From: CAZAPZ01 sp964487285
GTDB lineage: Bacteria > Campylobacterota_A > Desulfurellia > JAADFJ01
Reading direction: 5' to 3'
DNA: 5,819 bases
Assembly: GCA_964487285.1 (NCBI GenBank)
Contig: CAZAPZ010000099.1
Span: 1-5,819 of the forward strand
Part shown: piece after piece, positions 1-5,587 of the stretch
Position numbering within the stretch: the first letter of the stretch is position 1
Layout of the letters: the number at the start of each line of letters is the position of its first letter
Notes under the pieces: model-generated
Seen by the model: the letters and a program-made list of their open reading frames with translations, nothing else
What the model was told of the DNA's origin: nothing
The model's database searches: none
Translations under genes and position numbers: made by a program

Positions 1-1002
1 AATCATATGCACAGGTATTCTTATAGTTCTTGACTGATCGGCTATGGCTCTGGATATTGATTGTCTAATCCACCAAGTTGCATAAGTAGAAAACTTAAAA
101 CCTCTGGTGTAATCAAATTTTTCAACAGCTTTCATAAGCCCAATATTACCTTCTTGAATTAAGTCAAGAAAAGGCATTCCTCTATTGACATATTTTTTTG
201 CAATACTTATCACAAGTCTTAAGTTAGCTTTTATCATTTTTTGTTTCAGATGATCAAGCCCTTTTGCATATTTTGAAGCTTCAACAACCAAATGGGCGTA
301 TTTTGAGCACAGTTCATCGTTATTTGTAAGTTCATCCATAAACACACGGATGTAGTGTTCCGATATTGATAATTTGACGGCGGATTGTTTCAGGATATGG
401 CAATTTTTTTCTTTTTCCTTGCCTCTTGAATTTATGAAGTTTATATAATTATTTTCAAACCTATTGACATTTGCAACAAACTCGCTGCATTTTTCCGATT
501 CGATCTCTTCACGGAGTTTTGCATCTCTAAACTCAGATTCTTTCAAGATAGTTCTTATTCTATACGGTTTCCGCTCTACTTGGTTCTTTAGTTCTACCAA
601 GATTCCGACAACTTCTTCAACCTGGCTTAATGTTCCGACTAATTGATTTTTGATATCTTCTATTTTTTTGGCTAAATCAATCTCGTCATTTCTACTAAAA
701 AGTGAGATATTTCCCATCTCTTTCAGGTATGTTCTTATCGTTGTTGTTACTACATTCTCAGAATCTTCTATTTTTTGTTTATCAAGATTGGTTGTTTTGG
801 TAGAAAATATAACCTCAGCTTCCTTTTTGTTTTCAACAATTAGGATTTTATTATATTCGAACTTTTTCATCGCATTATCAATATCTTCAACGCTGAAATC
901 ATCAGGCACAACGCTATTTAAGTTATCAATAGTTACATATCCGTCGCGTTTTCCAGCGGTAAGTAGTGCTTGGTAAAATTCATCTTTGTATATTTGCTTC
1001 AT
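1..1002 (-). CDS. rpoD: RNA polymerase primary sigma factor RpoD (C-terminal part outside window)
   Basis: Reading leftwards from ATG at 1002 gives 334 uninterrupted codons that run off the left edge. Residues about 10-60 resemble sigma region 1.1, the autoinhibitory domain typical of housekeeping sigmas. Residues about 86-116 are region 1.2 (IRTYLKEMGNISLFSR). A charged, poorly conserved segment follows to about 245. Region 2 occupies about 255-334, with the core-binding RLVISIAKKYVNRGMPFLDL, the -10 melting aromatics F304, Y307, W310 and W311, and the -10 recognition helix WWIRQSISRAIADQSRTIRI. Regions 3 and 4 (-35 recognition) are missing only because the window ends. The protein directs RNA polymerase core to housekeeping promoters. 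The start is supported by a Shine-Dalgarno AGGAA (complement of 1011-1015), 8 nt away, lying inside the last codons of ugd. It sits 3 nt after the ugd stop, so it is probably co-transcribed and translationally coupled. Family assignment is secure; region 1.1 argues against an alternative sigma. Confidence 0.95.
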   Translation of the reverse strand, partial: MKQIYKDEFYQALLTAGKRDGYVTIDNLNSVVPDDFSVEDIDNAMKKFEYNKILIVENKKEAEVIFSTKTTNLDKQKIEDSENVVTTTIRTYLKEMGNISLFSRNDEIDLAKKIEDIKNQLVGTLSQVEEVVGILVELKNQVERKPYRIRTILKESEFRDAKLREEIESEKCSEFVANVNRFENNYINFINSRGKEKEKNCHILKQSAVKLSISEHYIRVFMDELTNNDELCSKYAHLVVEASKYAKGLDHLKQKMIKANLRLVISIAKKYVNRGMPFLDLIQEGNIGLMKAVEKFDYTRGFKFSTYATWWIRQSISRAIADQSRTIRIPVHMI

Positions 1003-1005
1003 AAT

Positions 1006-2307
1006 TTACTTTCCTATTGCAAAATATTTAAGTTTGGCATTTTCTGCTTCCTGTCTTGTATAAACATTACGAAAATCAAAAAATAAGTCGCCGTTCATAA
1101 CCGATTTAAGATGATGCAGATCCAAATGTCTGAATTGGTTCCACTCGGTTGCAAGAACAACTGCATCCGCATTAATGGCAGCTTCGTAACTGCTTGAAGT
1201 ACATATTAGTTCCGGGAGAGCCGCTTTTACATTGTTAAGAGCCTTTGGGTCATATATTTTTACCGTAGCTTGTGACTTGAGCAGCTTTTTTGCCAAGTAT
1301 ATGGCAGGCGACTCTCTTATATCGTCTGTCTCAGGCTTGAACGATGCACCCAGAATTGCTATTGTCTTTCCTTTTAAATCATCTTTAAGGGCATCAGAAA
1401 TCTTGTTGAAAGCATATTTCCTTTGATTTTCATTAACTTTTACCACTCCTTTGCCAAGAATAAAATCATATCCTAAACTATCCGCTTGTTTTACAAGAGA
1501 TCTAAGATCTTTTGGAAAACAGGAACCTCCAAAGCCGATTCCTGCGTGAAGAAATTTTTTACCTATTCTTTGATCAAGTCCAAGAGCTTCGGATACATCA
1601 ACGATATTCGCGCCTGTTTTGCTGCATATATTTGCCATTTCGTTGATAAAGCTAATTTTTGTAGCAAGAAAGCTGTTGGCAGCATATTTTATCAATTCCG
1701 CGGTTTCGACATTTGTCTTGATAAATGGCGTCTCTAAAAGGTATAAAGGACGGTATAGATCGGTTAAAATAGATAATGCTTTCTCAGAGCTCGTACCAAG
1801 GACAATTCTATTCGGATGAAAAAAATCTCTTACGGCGGCTCCTTCCCTTAGAAATTCAGGATTACTCGCTACTTCAACTTCGTAGTTTCCGTCAGAATAC
1901 TTTTCTATGATTTTACGAACATATCGTCCCGTTCCAATCGGCACTGTTGATTTGTTTACGATCAGCTTATATGAATTAAGATTTTTTCCTATGGTTTTAG
2001 CTACATCTTGTATGCCTGCTAAATTTGTAGAACCATCTGCTTTAGGAGGTGTGCCTACGGCTATAAATATAACATTGTTGTCTCTGATAACATTTTCCAA
2101 ATCACTGCTAAAATGGAGTCGCCCTTCTTTAATGTTGTTTTGAACAAGGTCCTTAAGCTGTGGCTCGTATATTGGCAGTTCCCCAGAGTTAAGCAACCGT
2201 ATTTTTTCTTTGTCAATATCAACACAGGTAACATCTATTCCAAAAGACGAAAGCCCTGTCCCCGTAATAAGACCGACATAACCTGTTCCTACAATAGCTA
2301 TCTTCAT
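1006..2307 (-). CDS. ugd: UDP-glucose 6-dehydrogenase
   Basis: A 433-residue cytosolic enzyme that oxidises UDP-glucose to UDP-glucuronate with two NAD+, feeding capsule, exopolysaccharide or lipid-sugar synthesis. The N-terminal Rossmann fold starts at residue 1 with GTGYVG (7-12) and the NAD-ribose-binding acid at D30. Next come VGTPPKADGST (84-94), NKSTVPIGTG (118-127) and ASNPEFLREG (147-156). The central helix carries K207 and N211. The active-site loop GFGGSCFPKDL (258-268) has the nucleophile C263 plus K266 and D267. The C-terminal UDP-binding domain has LGASFKPETDDIRESPA (319-335). Length and all key residues fit the family, so the enzyme should be active. GDP-mannose dehydrogenase is a related alternative, but motif spacing favours UDP-glucose. 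I chose the ATG at 2307 because the GxGxxG fold then begins at once, AAGGA lies 7 nt upstream, and a promoter occupies the in-frame upstream extension. It is the first gene of a likely two-gene unit with rpoD. Confidence 0.94.
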   Translation of the reverse strand: MKIAIVGTGYVGLITGTGLSSFGIDVTCVDIDKEKIRLLNSGELPIYEPQLKDLVQNNIKEGRLHFSSDLENVIRDNNVIFIAVGTPPKADGSTNLAGIQDVAKTIGKNLNSYKLIVNKSTVPIGTGRYVRKIIEKYSDGNYEVEVASNPEFLREGAAVRDFFHPNRIVLGTSSEKALSILTDLYRPLYLLETPFIKTNVETAELIKYAANSFLATKISFINEMANICSKTGANIVDVSEALGLDQRIGKKFLHAGIGFGGSCFPKDLRSLVKQADSLGYDFILGKGVVKVNENQRKYAFNKISDALKDDLKGKTIAILGASFKPETDDIRESPAIYLAKKLLKSQATVKIYDPKALNNVKAALPELICTSSSYEAAINADAVVLATEWNQFRHLDLHHLKSVMNGDLFFDFRNVYTRQEAENAKLKYFAIGK

Positions 2308-2342
2308 AAAAGATTCCTTAAAATAATTATAAATTTCAGTAA

Positions 2343-2370
2343 AATATAGATGATCCTTATCAAAAGTCAA
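2343..2370 (-). promoter_or_regulatory. Sigma-70-like promoter for ugd-rpoD
   Basis: On the minus strand TTGACT (complement of 2365-2370, 5/6 to consensus) is followed after 16 nt by TATATT (complement of 2343-2348, 5/6). Transcription would start near 2336, giving a leader of about 29 nt before the ugd ATG. The promoter overlaps an upstream in-frame ATG, which argues that translation begins at 2307. It is the only good promoter seen upstream of rpoD in this window. Confidence 0.5.
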
Positions 2371-2458
2371 TGCTCTTCAATAATAGATTTTATTCAAAAC
2401 ATGTCTATAATGGATAATTTATAAATTGTTGCTATGGTATCAGCAGAGAGCAGGTTGA

Positions 2459-2487
2459 TTGAATAATTTCCAAATACACTTTATATT
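2459..2487 (+). promoter_or_regulatory. Sigma-70-like promoter for the 77-residue gene and dcd
   Basis: TTGAAT (2459-2464, 4/6) and TATATT (2482-2487, 5/6) are 17 nt apart. Other -10-like hexamers, TATGAT (2489-2494) and GATAAT (2492-2497), sit just downstream. Transcription from the first would begin near 2494, about 40 nt before the ATG at 2535. About 35 bp upstream is a perfect 12-bp palindrome, AATTTATAAATT (2416-2427), between the divergent promoters. It could be an operator, but AT-rich palindromes are common in such DNA. Confidence 0.42.
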
Positions 2488-2534
2488 GTATGATAATTAT
2501 TTGCTAAAGTGGATAAAAACTTATTGGAGGCGTG

Positions 2535-2768
2535 ATGTTAGATGCATTTATGTCCATTATGAAAAAGGATCCGTTTTTACTTTATAAAAAAATAGAAGAA
2601 AGTGCGGAGTATATTGTAACGCTGGAAAAATTATGCGAGAATAAACAGATTAATATAGACGATGATGCCTTAAAAGAGGTGAAAATTAGATATTTTGATG
2701 AATTGCAAGAAGGTAAGCGTCGTTTTTTAATGCAGTTTGCCGGAGAAATTATAAGGGAGGAGGGATAG
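2535..2768 (+). CDS. Small hypothetical protein upstream of dcd
   Basis: A 77-residue protein that I do not recognise. It is acidic/basic mixed, likely all-helical and soluble, with no signal peptide or membrane segment. The middle (about 18-60) is rich in K, E and D (for example KKIEESAEYIVTLEKLCENK), and the end reads RRFLMQFAGEIIREEG. The start is taken as ATG 2535 because GGAGG (2526-2530) lies 4 nt upstream; GTG 2532 would leave only 1 nt. Its stop codon directly abuts the TTG of dcd, and the dcd ribosome-binding site lies in its last codons, so the two are surely co-transcribed and probably translationally coupled. This tight coupling and the strong Shine-Dalgarno are the evidence that it is real. 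The function is unknown; a link to dCTP metabolism is only a guess from position. Confidence 0.75.
   Translation: MLDAFMSIMKKDPFLLYKKIEESAEYIVTLEKLCENKQINIDDDALKEVKIRYFDELQEGKRRFLMQFAGEIIREEG
2758..2763 (+). promoter_or_regulatory. Ribosome binding site deciding the TTG start of dcd
   Basis: AGGAGG, a perfect anti-16S match inside a longer purine run (2754-2764), lies 5 nt before TTG 2769. It is within the last codons of the preceding gene. Its strength probably compensates for the weak initiation codon, and no ATG in this position would restore the family's N-terminus. Confidence 0.8.
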
Positions 2769-3320
2769 TTGAGTATTAAAAACGATACCTGGATTATCAA
2801 GCGGGCAAAAAGCGGCATGATAACTCCTTTTGCTAATAGACAGGTTAGAACAGGTGTAATTAGTTACGGCGTGTCGTCGTACGGATACGATATGAGAATA
2901 TCAGATGAATTTAAGATATTTACTAATGTAAATAGTTCTATTGTTGACCCTAAACAGTTTTCCTCCAAAAACTATGTTGATTTTAAGGGCACCGTATGTA
3001 TAATTCCGCCAAATAGTTTTGCATTGGCAAAAAGTGTGGAGTATTTTAAAATCCCGAGAGAAGTGTTGACTCTATGCGTTGGTAAATCAACTTATGCACG
3101 GTGCGGCATTATTGTTAATGTAACACCATTTGAACCTGAGTGGGAAGGATATGTTACCATCGAAGTAACAAATTCTACGCCTTTACCGGCTAAAATATAT
3201 GCAGGTGAAGGAATTGCCCAAGTGTTGTTTTTTCAATCGGATGAAGAGTGTACCGTAAGTTACGCTGATAAAAAAGGAAAATATCAGGGACAGATGGGGA
3301 TCGTTCTTCCGAAAATATAA
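2769..3320 (+). CDS. dcd: dCTP deaminase
   Basis: A 183-residue cytosolic homotrimeric enzyme of the dUTPase/dCTP deaminase fold. It converts dCTP to dUTP and ammonia, the first step of the dUTP to dUMP to dTMP route. The N-terminus MSIKNDTWIIKRAKSGMITP is the usual substrate-lid start. SSYGYDMRIS (36-45), the nucleotide-binding GKSTYAR (105-111) and the strand with catalytic E132 in GYVTIEVTNSTPLPAKIY (127-144) are all present, followed by the barrel element AGEGIAQVLFF and the C-terminal KKGKYQGQMGIVLPK. E132 aligns with E. coli E138, and K106/S107/R111 align with R110/S111/R115. Length matches monofunctional Dcd of this type. I cannot exclude the bifunctional deaminase/dUTPase from motifs alone, but sequence style favours the plain deaminase. 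TTG is the start because the family N-terminus begins there. It is the second gene of a two-gene unit; no terminator is evident after it. Confidence 0.93.
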   Translation: MSIKNDTWIIKRAKSGMITPFANRQVRTGVISYGVSSYGYDMRISDEFKIFTNVNSSIVDPKQFSSKNYVDFKGTVCIIPPNSFALAKSVEYFKIPREVLTLCVGKSTYARCGIIVNVTPFEPEWEGYVTIEVTNSTPLPAKIYAGEGIAQVLFFQSDEECTVSYADKKGKYQGQMGIVLPKI

Positions 3321-3325
3321 AAACT

Positions 3326-3355
3326 TTGAAATTAACTTGAAAAATAAGTTACAAT
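3326..3355 (+). promoter_or_regulatory. Sigma-70-like promoter in the dcd-yebC gap
   Basis: TTGAAA (3326-3331, 5/6) and TACAAT (3350-3355, 5/6) are 18 nt apart, starting 6 nt after the dcd stop. Transcription would begin near 3362 and give yebC a leader of about 170 nt. A dyad, TAACTT (3333-3338) and AAGTTA (3346-3351), spans the spacer and touches the -10, so it could serve as an operator. A second perfect TATAAT (3442-3447) lies further on but lacks a recognisable -35. Confidence 0.5.
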
Positions 3356-3381
3356 GTTGATTGAGAAAAGCCACAATAGTA

Positions 3382-3494
3382 TTAATATTGCCGCTAAGAA
3401 TTGTGTTAGATGCGTAAGGTCGGTCAATAATTAAGAGACTTTATAATTTGAGCACAATAGTGGATATAGCCTGAAAATGAGCGGCTAATATTAA
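3382..3494 (+). repeat. Long-range inverted repeat in the yebC leader (structured RNA candidate)
   Basis: TTAATATTGCCGC (3382-3394) pairs with GCGGCTAATATTAA (3481-3494), every base matched except one bulged T at 3486; T3395-A3480 extends the stem. Nested inside, 3400-3407 pairs with 3451-3458 (seven Watson-Crick pairs and one G-T). The 9-mer CACAATAGT occurs at 3372-3380 and 3453-3461. The CACAAT of either copy can pair with ATTGTG at 3400-3405, so the two pairings exclude each other. Downstream is a small GCGC dyad (3506-3509/3518-3521) just before the yebC ribosome binding site. The element lies downstream of the promoter at 3326-3355, so it would be in the yebC leader or a separate small RNA. 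A short inverted-repeat mobile remnant, with TTAA at both outer edges, is the alternative. Confidence 0.45.
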
Positions 3495-3534
3495 GAAGTT
3501 ATTTTGCGCTTTGATATGCGCTTGAGGAGAAAAT

Positions 3535-4257
3535 ATGTCAGGTCATAACAAATGGAGTAATATAAAATTTAGGAAAGCCGCCGAAGACGCAAAGCGCGGA
3601 AAAATTTTTACTAAAGTTATTAAAGAGATAACCGTAGCCACCAGAATTGGCGGTAAAGATCCGAGTGATAACCCGAGGCTGAGAATTGCAATCGAGAAAG
3701 CCAAAATTGCAAATATGCCTAAAGAGAATATTCAGCGGGCTATAAAAAAAGGTGCCGGGGAGTTGGGCGGAAACCGGTTTGAAACTGTAATTTACGAAGG
3801 TTATGGACCTGCAGGTGTTGCAATTCTTGTCATGGCGAGTACTGATAACAAGAATAGAACTGCATCGGCGGTAAGAAGTACTTTCTCAAAATTAGGCGGC
3901 AATCTCGGTGAATCAGGCTGCGTTGGATGGATGTTTGCTCAGAAAGGTGTTATTGTGCTGGACGGTAAATTTGATGAAGATGAACTCATGGACAAGGCTG
4001 TTGAAGCAGGGGCATCCGATGTTGAGAAAAATGAAAATGATGAATGTTATTATGTATATACTGACTCCAAACAGCTTTATAAAATCAATGCAAAATTAGA
4101 AGAACAAGGGCTAAAATCATCAGATGCCTTTACTGATGAGATTCCTCAAACAAAAGTTGAACTTTCCGAAACAGATAGTGAAAAAGTTGAGAAGCTAATA
4201 GAGAGATTATCAGACCTTGATGACGTTGATGATGTATATGCAAACTGTGATCTATAA
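3535..4257 (+). CDS. yebC: YebC/PmpR (TACO1) family protein
   Basis: A 240-residue cytosolic protein of normal family length. Signature segments are the N-terminus MSGHNKWSNIKFRKAAEDAK, the basic helical stretch NPRLRIAIEKAKIANMPKEN (46-65), YEGYGPAGVAILV (87-99), and TDNKNRTASAVRSTFSKLGG (103-122) followed by NLGESGCVGWMF (123-134). The last 40 residues are acidic and end VDDVYANCDL. The family was long annotated as a transcriptional regulator (PmpR-like). Work on the mitochondrial homologue TACO1 and on bacterial YebC supports a role in translation, easing ribosome stalling at proline-rich sequences; which applies here cannot be read from sequence. AGGAG (3525-3529) is 5 nt before the ATG. 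The gene probably has its own promoter and a long leader. In many bacteria ruvC follows yebC; here it does not. Confidence 0.95.
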   Translation: MSGHNKWSNIKFRKAAEDAKRGKIFTKVIKEITVATRIGGKDPSDNPRLRIAIEKAKIANMPKENIQRAIKKGAGELGGNRFETVIYEGYGPAGVAILVMASTDNKNRTASAVRSTFSKLGGNLGESGCVGWMFAQKGVIVLDGKFDEDELMDKAVEAGASDVEKNENDECYYVYTDSKQLYKINAKLEEQGLKSSDAFTDEIPQTKVELSETDSEKVEKLIERLSDLDDVDDVYANCDL

Positions 4258-4300
4258 TTGATGATGAACTGTTTATCAGCTTCTTGTGAACGCTGTCGTT

Positions 4301-4330
4301 ATTGCAAGAACTGCTGCAATCTTCTTTTCA
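4301..4330 (+). terminator. Weak terminator-like hairpin after yebC
   Basis: ATTGCA (4301-4306) and TGCAAT (4315-4320) form a perfect 6-bp stem with an 8-nt loop, followed by the pyrimidine/T-rich CTTCTTTTCA (4321-4330). The stem is short with only two GC pairs and the T-run is interrupted, so termination would be inefficient. It is the only terminator candidate in the 158-nt gap. Confidence 0.25.
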
Positions 4331-4370
4331 TTCAAATTCAATGTTTAGGGATCTTTCCTTGTCTGTAAAA

Positions 4371-4376
4371 TATGAT
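4371..4376 (+). promoter_or_regulatory. Possible -10 element upstream of the MBL-fold gene
   Basis: TATGAT (5/6 to TATAAT) would place a transcription start near 4383, about 33 nt before the ATG at 4416. No acceptable -35 is found at 16-18 nt and there is no extended -10 TG, so support is weak. Read-through from yebC is an equally good explanation for expression. Confidence 0.22.
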
Positions 4377-4415
4377 AAAAAATTTGACAAATAGTAGTTT
4401 TGGGATCTTAAATTT

Positions 4416-5342
4416 ATGATATTACCTGATTATGTAACAAAGATTGCTGTTCCAACACCTTATCCGGTTGGAGACGTAGCTTTTTATTATTTTAAAAACG
4501 CTAATACAACTATTGATGTAGGTATTTATTCGAAAGAATACGATGATATACTTAATAAAAACGGAATATTAATAGATGACTTAAAAGTTCTTGCCACGCA
4601 TGGTCACTCCGATCATATAGGAATGGCAAAGTCTAAAAAAGTAAAAAATCTGTTTCTGCATCCTAATGATACGGAGTGGCTTTCATACAAATACCCCGGT
4701 AGGGAGACGGCGGAAAGAAATTTGCTTAAGATTGGCATGCCAGCAAGATACATGGATAATATGCTCAATCTGCTCGAGACAATTTTTAGAGGATTTTTAC
4801 TCCCAGATTACGAACCTTTGTATGATGGAGAATTTTTTGATATAGGAAACGAGAAACTTATAGCGATTGAAACACCTGGTCATACACCGGGATCGGTATC
4901 ATTTTTTTTGAAAGATGAAGGTATAGTTTTTTCCGGTGATACTGTTTTATCAAATATAACAAGTAATCCCGGAACGGTTTTTATTGCAGGTATGCCTTTT
5001 GCCAAGTTTGTCACCAATTCTATGCAAAGCTACCTTATGAGTCTTGACAAACTTGAAGCATTAAATCCTGTGTTAATAGCAGGTTCTCACGGTATTAATG
5101 TTGAAAATCCCAAAGAACGGATTAGGCAGATGAGAACAAGCTATTTGAATCGTATTGATCAAACATATAAACTTCTTAAAAATTCTCCTATGACTGTGTA
5201 TGAGATTGCGCGCCTAATTTTTAGTAATCACAAAGCATCAGATCAACTCATACTTCAACTATGTGAAGCAATATCCTATGTTGTTTACCTTAGTGATATG
5301 AAATTAATTGTTAGCGATGGCAAATTATGGATTGCCAAGTAG
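4416..5342 (+). CDS. MBL-fold metallohydrolase with C-terminal winged-helix-like domain (LACTB2/glyoxalase II-like)
   Basis: A 308-residue, probably cytosolic, dinuclear metal hydrolase. The N-terminus VPTPYPVGDVAFYYF (12-26) is the usual opening of LACTB2-like MBL proteins. The metal-binding motif THGHSDH (61-67) supplies H62, H64, D66 and H67. Further ligands are H156 in ETPGHTPGS, D175 in FSGDTVL and H225 in AGSHG, so the full set for two metals is present. Residues 85-135 form an inserted helical cap. From about 245 to 308 the chain resembles the winged-helix tail of this family (SPMTVYEIARLIF, then SDMKLIVSDGKLWIAK). Known relatives act on thioesters, lactones or single-stranded RNA; the substrate here cannot be told. 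It is not a beta-lactamase call. The ribosome binding site is weak (GGGA, 4402-4405, 10 nt away), but no better ATG fits the fold's start. No clear terminator follows. Confidence 0.88.
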   Translation: MILPDYVTKIAVPTPYPVGDVAFYYFKNANTTIDVGIYSKEYDDILNKNGILIDDLKVLATHGHSDHIGMAKSKKVKNLFLHPNDTEWLSYKYPGRETAERNLLKIGMPARYMDNMLNLLETIFRGFLLPDYEPLYDGEFFDIGNEKLIAIETPGHTPGSVSFFLKDEGIVFSGDTVLSNITSNPGTVFIAGMPFAKFVTNSMQSYLMSLDKLEALNPVLIAGSHGINVENPKERIRQMRTSYLNRIDQTYKLLKNSPMTVYEIARLIFSNHKASDQLILQLCEAISYVVYLSDMKLIVSDGKLWIAK

Positions 5343-5358
5343 TTATCCGCATAAAATT

Positions 5359-5386
5359 TTGATTTAACGATTAAAGAGATTATAAT
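5359..5386 (+). promoter_or_regulatory. Sigma-70-like promoter for leuC
   Basis: TTGATT (5359-5364, 4/6) and a perfect TATAAT (5381-5386) are 16 nt apart. Transcription would begin near 5393, leaving a leader of about 195 nt before leuC. The spacer contains the dyad TTTAA-CGA-TTAAA (5363-5375), whose core TTAACGATTAA is nearly repeated as TTAACCGTTAA (5547-5557, 9 of 11 identical) about 30 nt before the leuC start. A protein binding this dyad could regulate the gene. Confidence 0.5.
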
Positions 5387-5393
5387 ATGATGG

Positions 5394-5501
5394 ATGAAGG
5401 TTTTCCTGTCTTTATGCAAAAGATTTGGAAAAACTATTTTAAGAGGCTTTTGGATTCAATGTGATGGGTTGGAAGAAAGAGAGATTATGCTTCGGTCGTA
5501 A
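5394..5501 (+). CDS. Possible leader peptide of leuC (very uncertain)
   Basis: A 35-codon frame with ATG at the predicted transcription start and TAA at 5499-5501. It has five leucines (positions 5, 7, 16, 26 and 33) but no run of them. There is no Shine-Dalgarno sequence; translation would have to be leaderless. Its 3' end overlaps the left arm (5489-5496) of a hairpin that competes with a terminator-like stem. An overlapping frame, ATG 5414 to TGA 5462-5464, is 16 codons long and has adjacent leucine codons (CTT TTG, 5447-5452). Either, or neither, may be translated. Confidence 0.15.
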   Translation: MKVFLSLCKRFGKTILRGFWIQCDGLEEREIMLRS

Positions 5502-5536
5502 CTACATAAGAGAATCGGAGCTCGTATATTCTTTTT
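5489..5536 (+). promoter_or_regulatory. Attenuator-like pair of competing hairpins in the leuC leader
   Basis: GCTTCGGT (5489-5496) can pair with ATCGGAGC (5514-5521) over eight pairs, two of them G-T. Alternatively AGAATCGG (5511-5518) folds onto TCG (5522-5524) and ATTCT (5528-5532) with a 3-nt bulge and is followed by T-residues to 5536, like a weak intrinsic terminator. The two use the same bases 5514-5518, so only one can form. This is the architecture of a transcription attenuator. It is read by eye, without energy calculation. Confidence 0.35.
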
Positions 5537-5587
5537 CGCTATATCCTTAACCGTTAATCATGCAAAATATATGGAGGAATAAGTAAG

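Noticed and set aside
650..976. 108-codon frame on the plus strand
   Set aside because: It is antisense to rpoD, has low-complexity Ser/Leu/Phe composition and no family features. Other plus-strand frames over rpoD and ugd, and minus-strand frames over dcd, are shadows too.
2308..2370. Upstream in-frame ATG extending Ugd by 21 residues
   Set aside because: The extension has no family counterpart, the Rossmann motif should start near residue 1, and a good promoter lies inside the extension. ATG 2307 has its own AAGGA at 7 nt.
2532..2534. GTG as start of the 77-residue gene
   Set aside because: It would leave only 1 nt between GGAGG and the start codon; the adjacent ATG at 2535 is better.
4384..4413. 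TTGACA at 4384-4389 with TTAAAT at 4408-4413 as promoter of the MBL gene
   Set aside because: Although the -35 is perfect, transcription would start near 4420, after the ATG at 4416, so it cannot serve the family-consistent start.
5394..5501. Decayed SpeD-like gene fragment
   Set aside because: A faint likeness of FGKTILRGFWIQCD to the start of adenosylmethionine decarboxylase is not followed by the conserved histidine/serine region in any frame.
5393..5587. T-box riboswitch in the leuC leader
   Set aside because: No sequence resembling the conserved T-box antiterminator motif was seen; GGGTTGGAAG at 5466-5475 is only a superficial resemblance.
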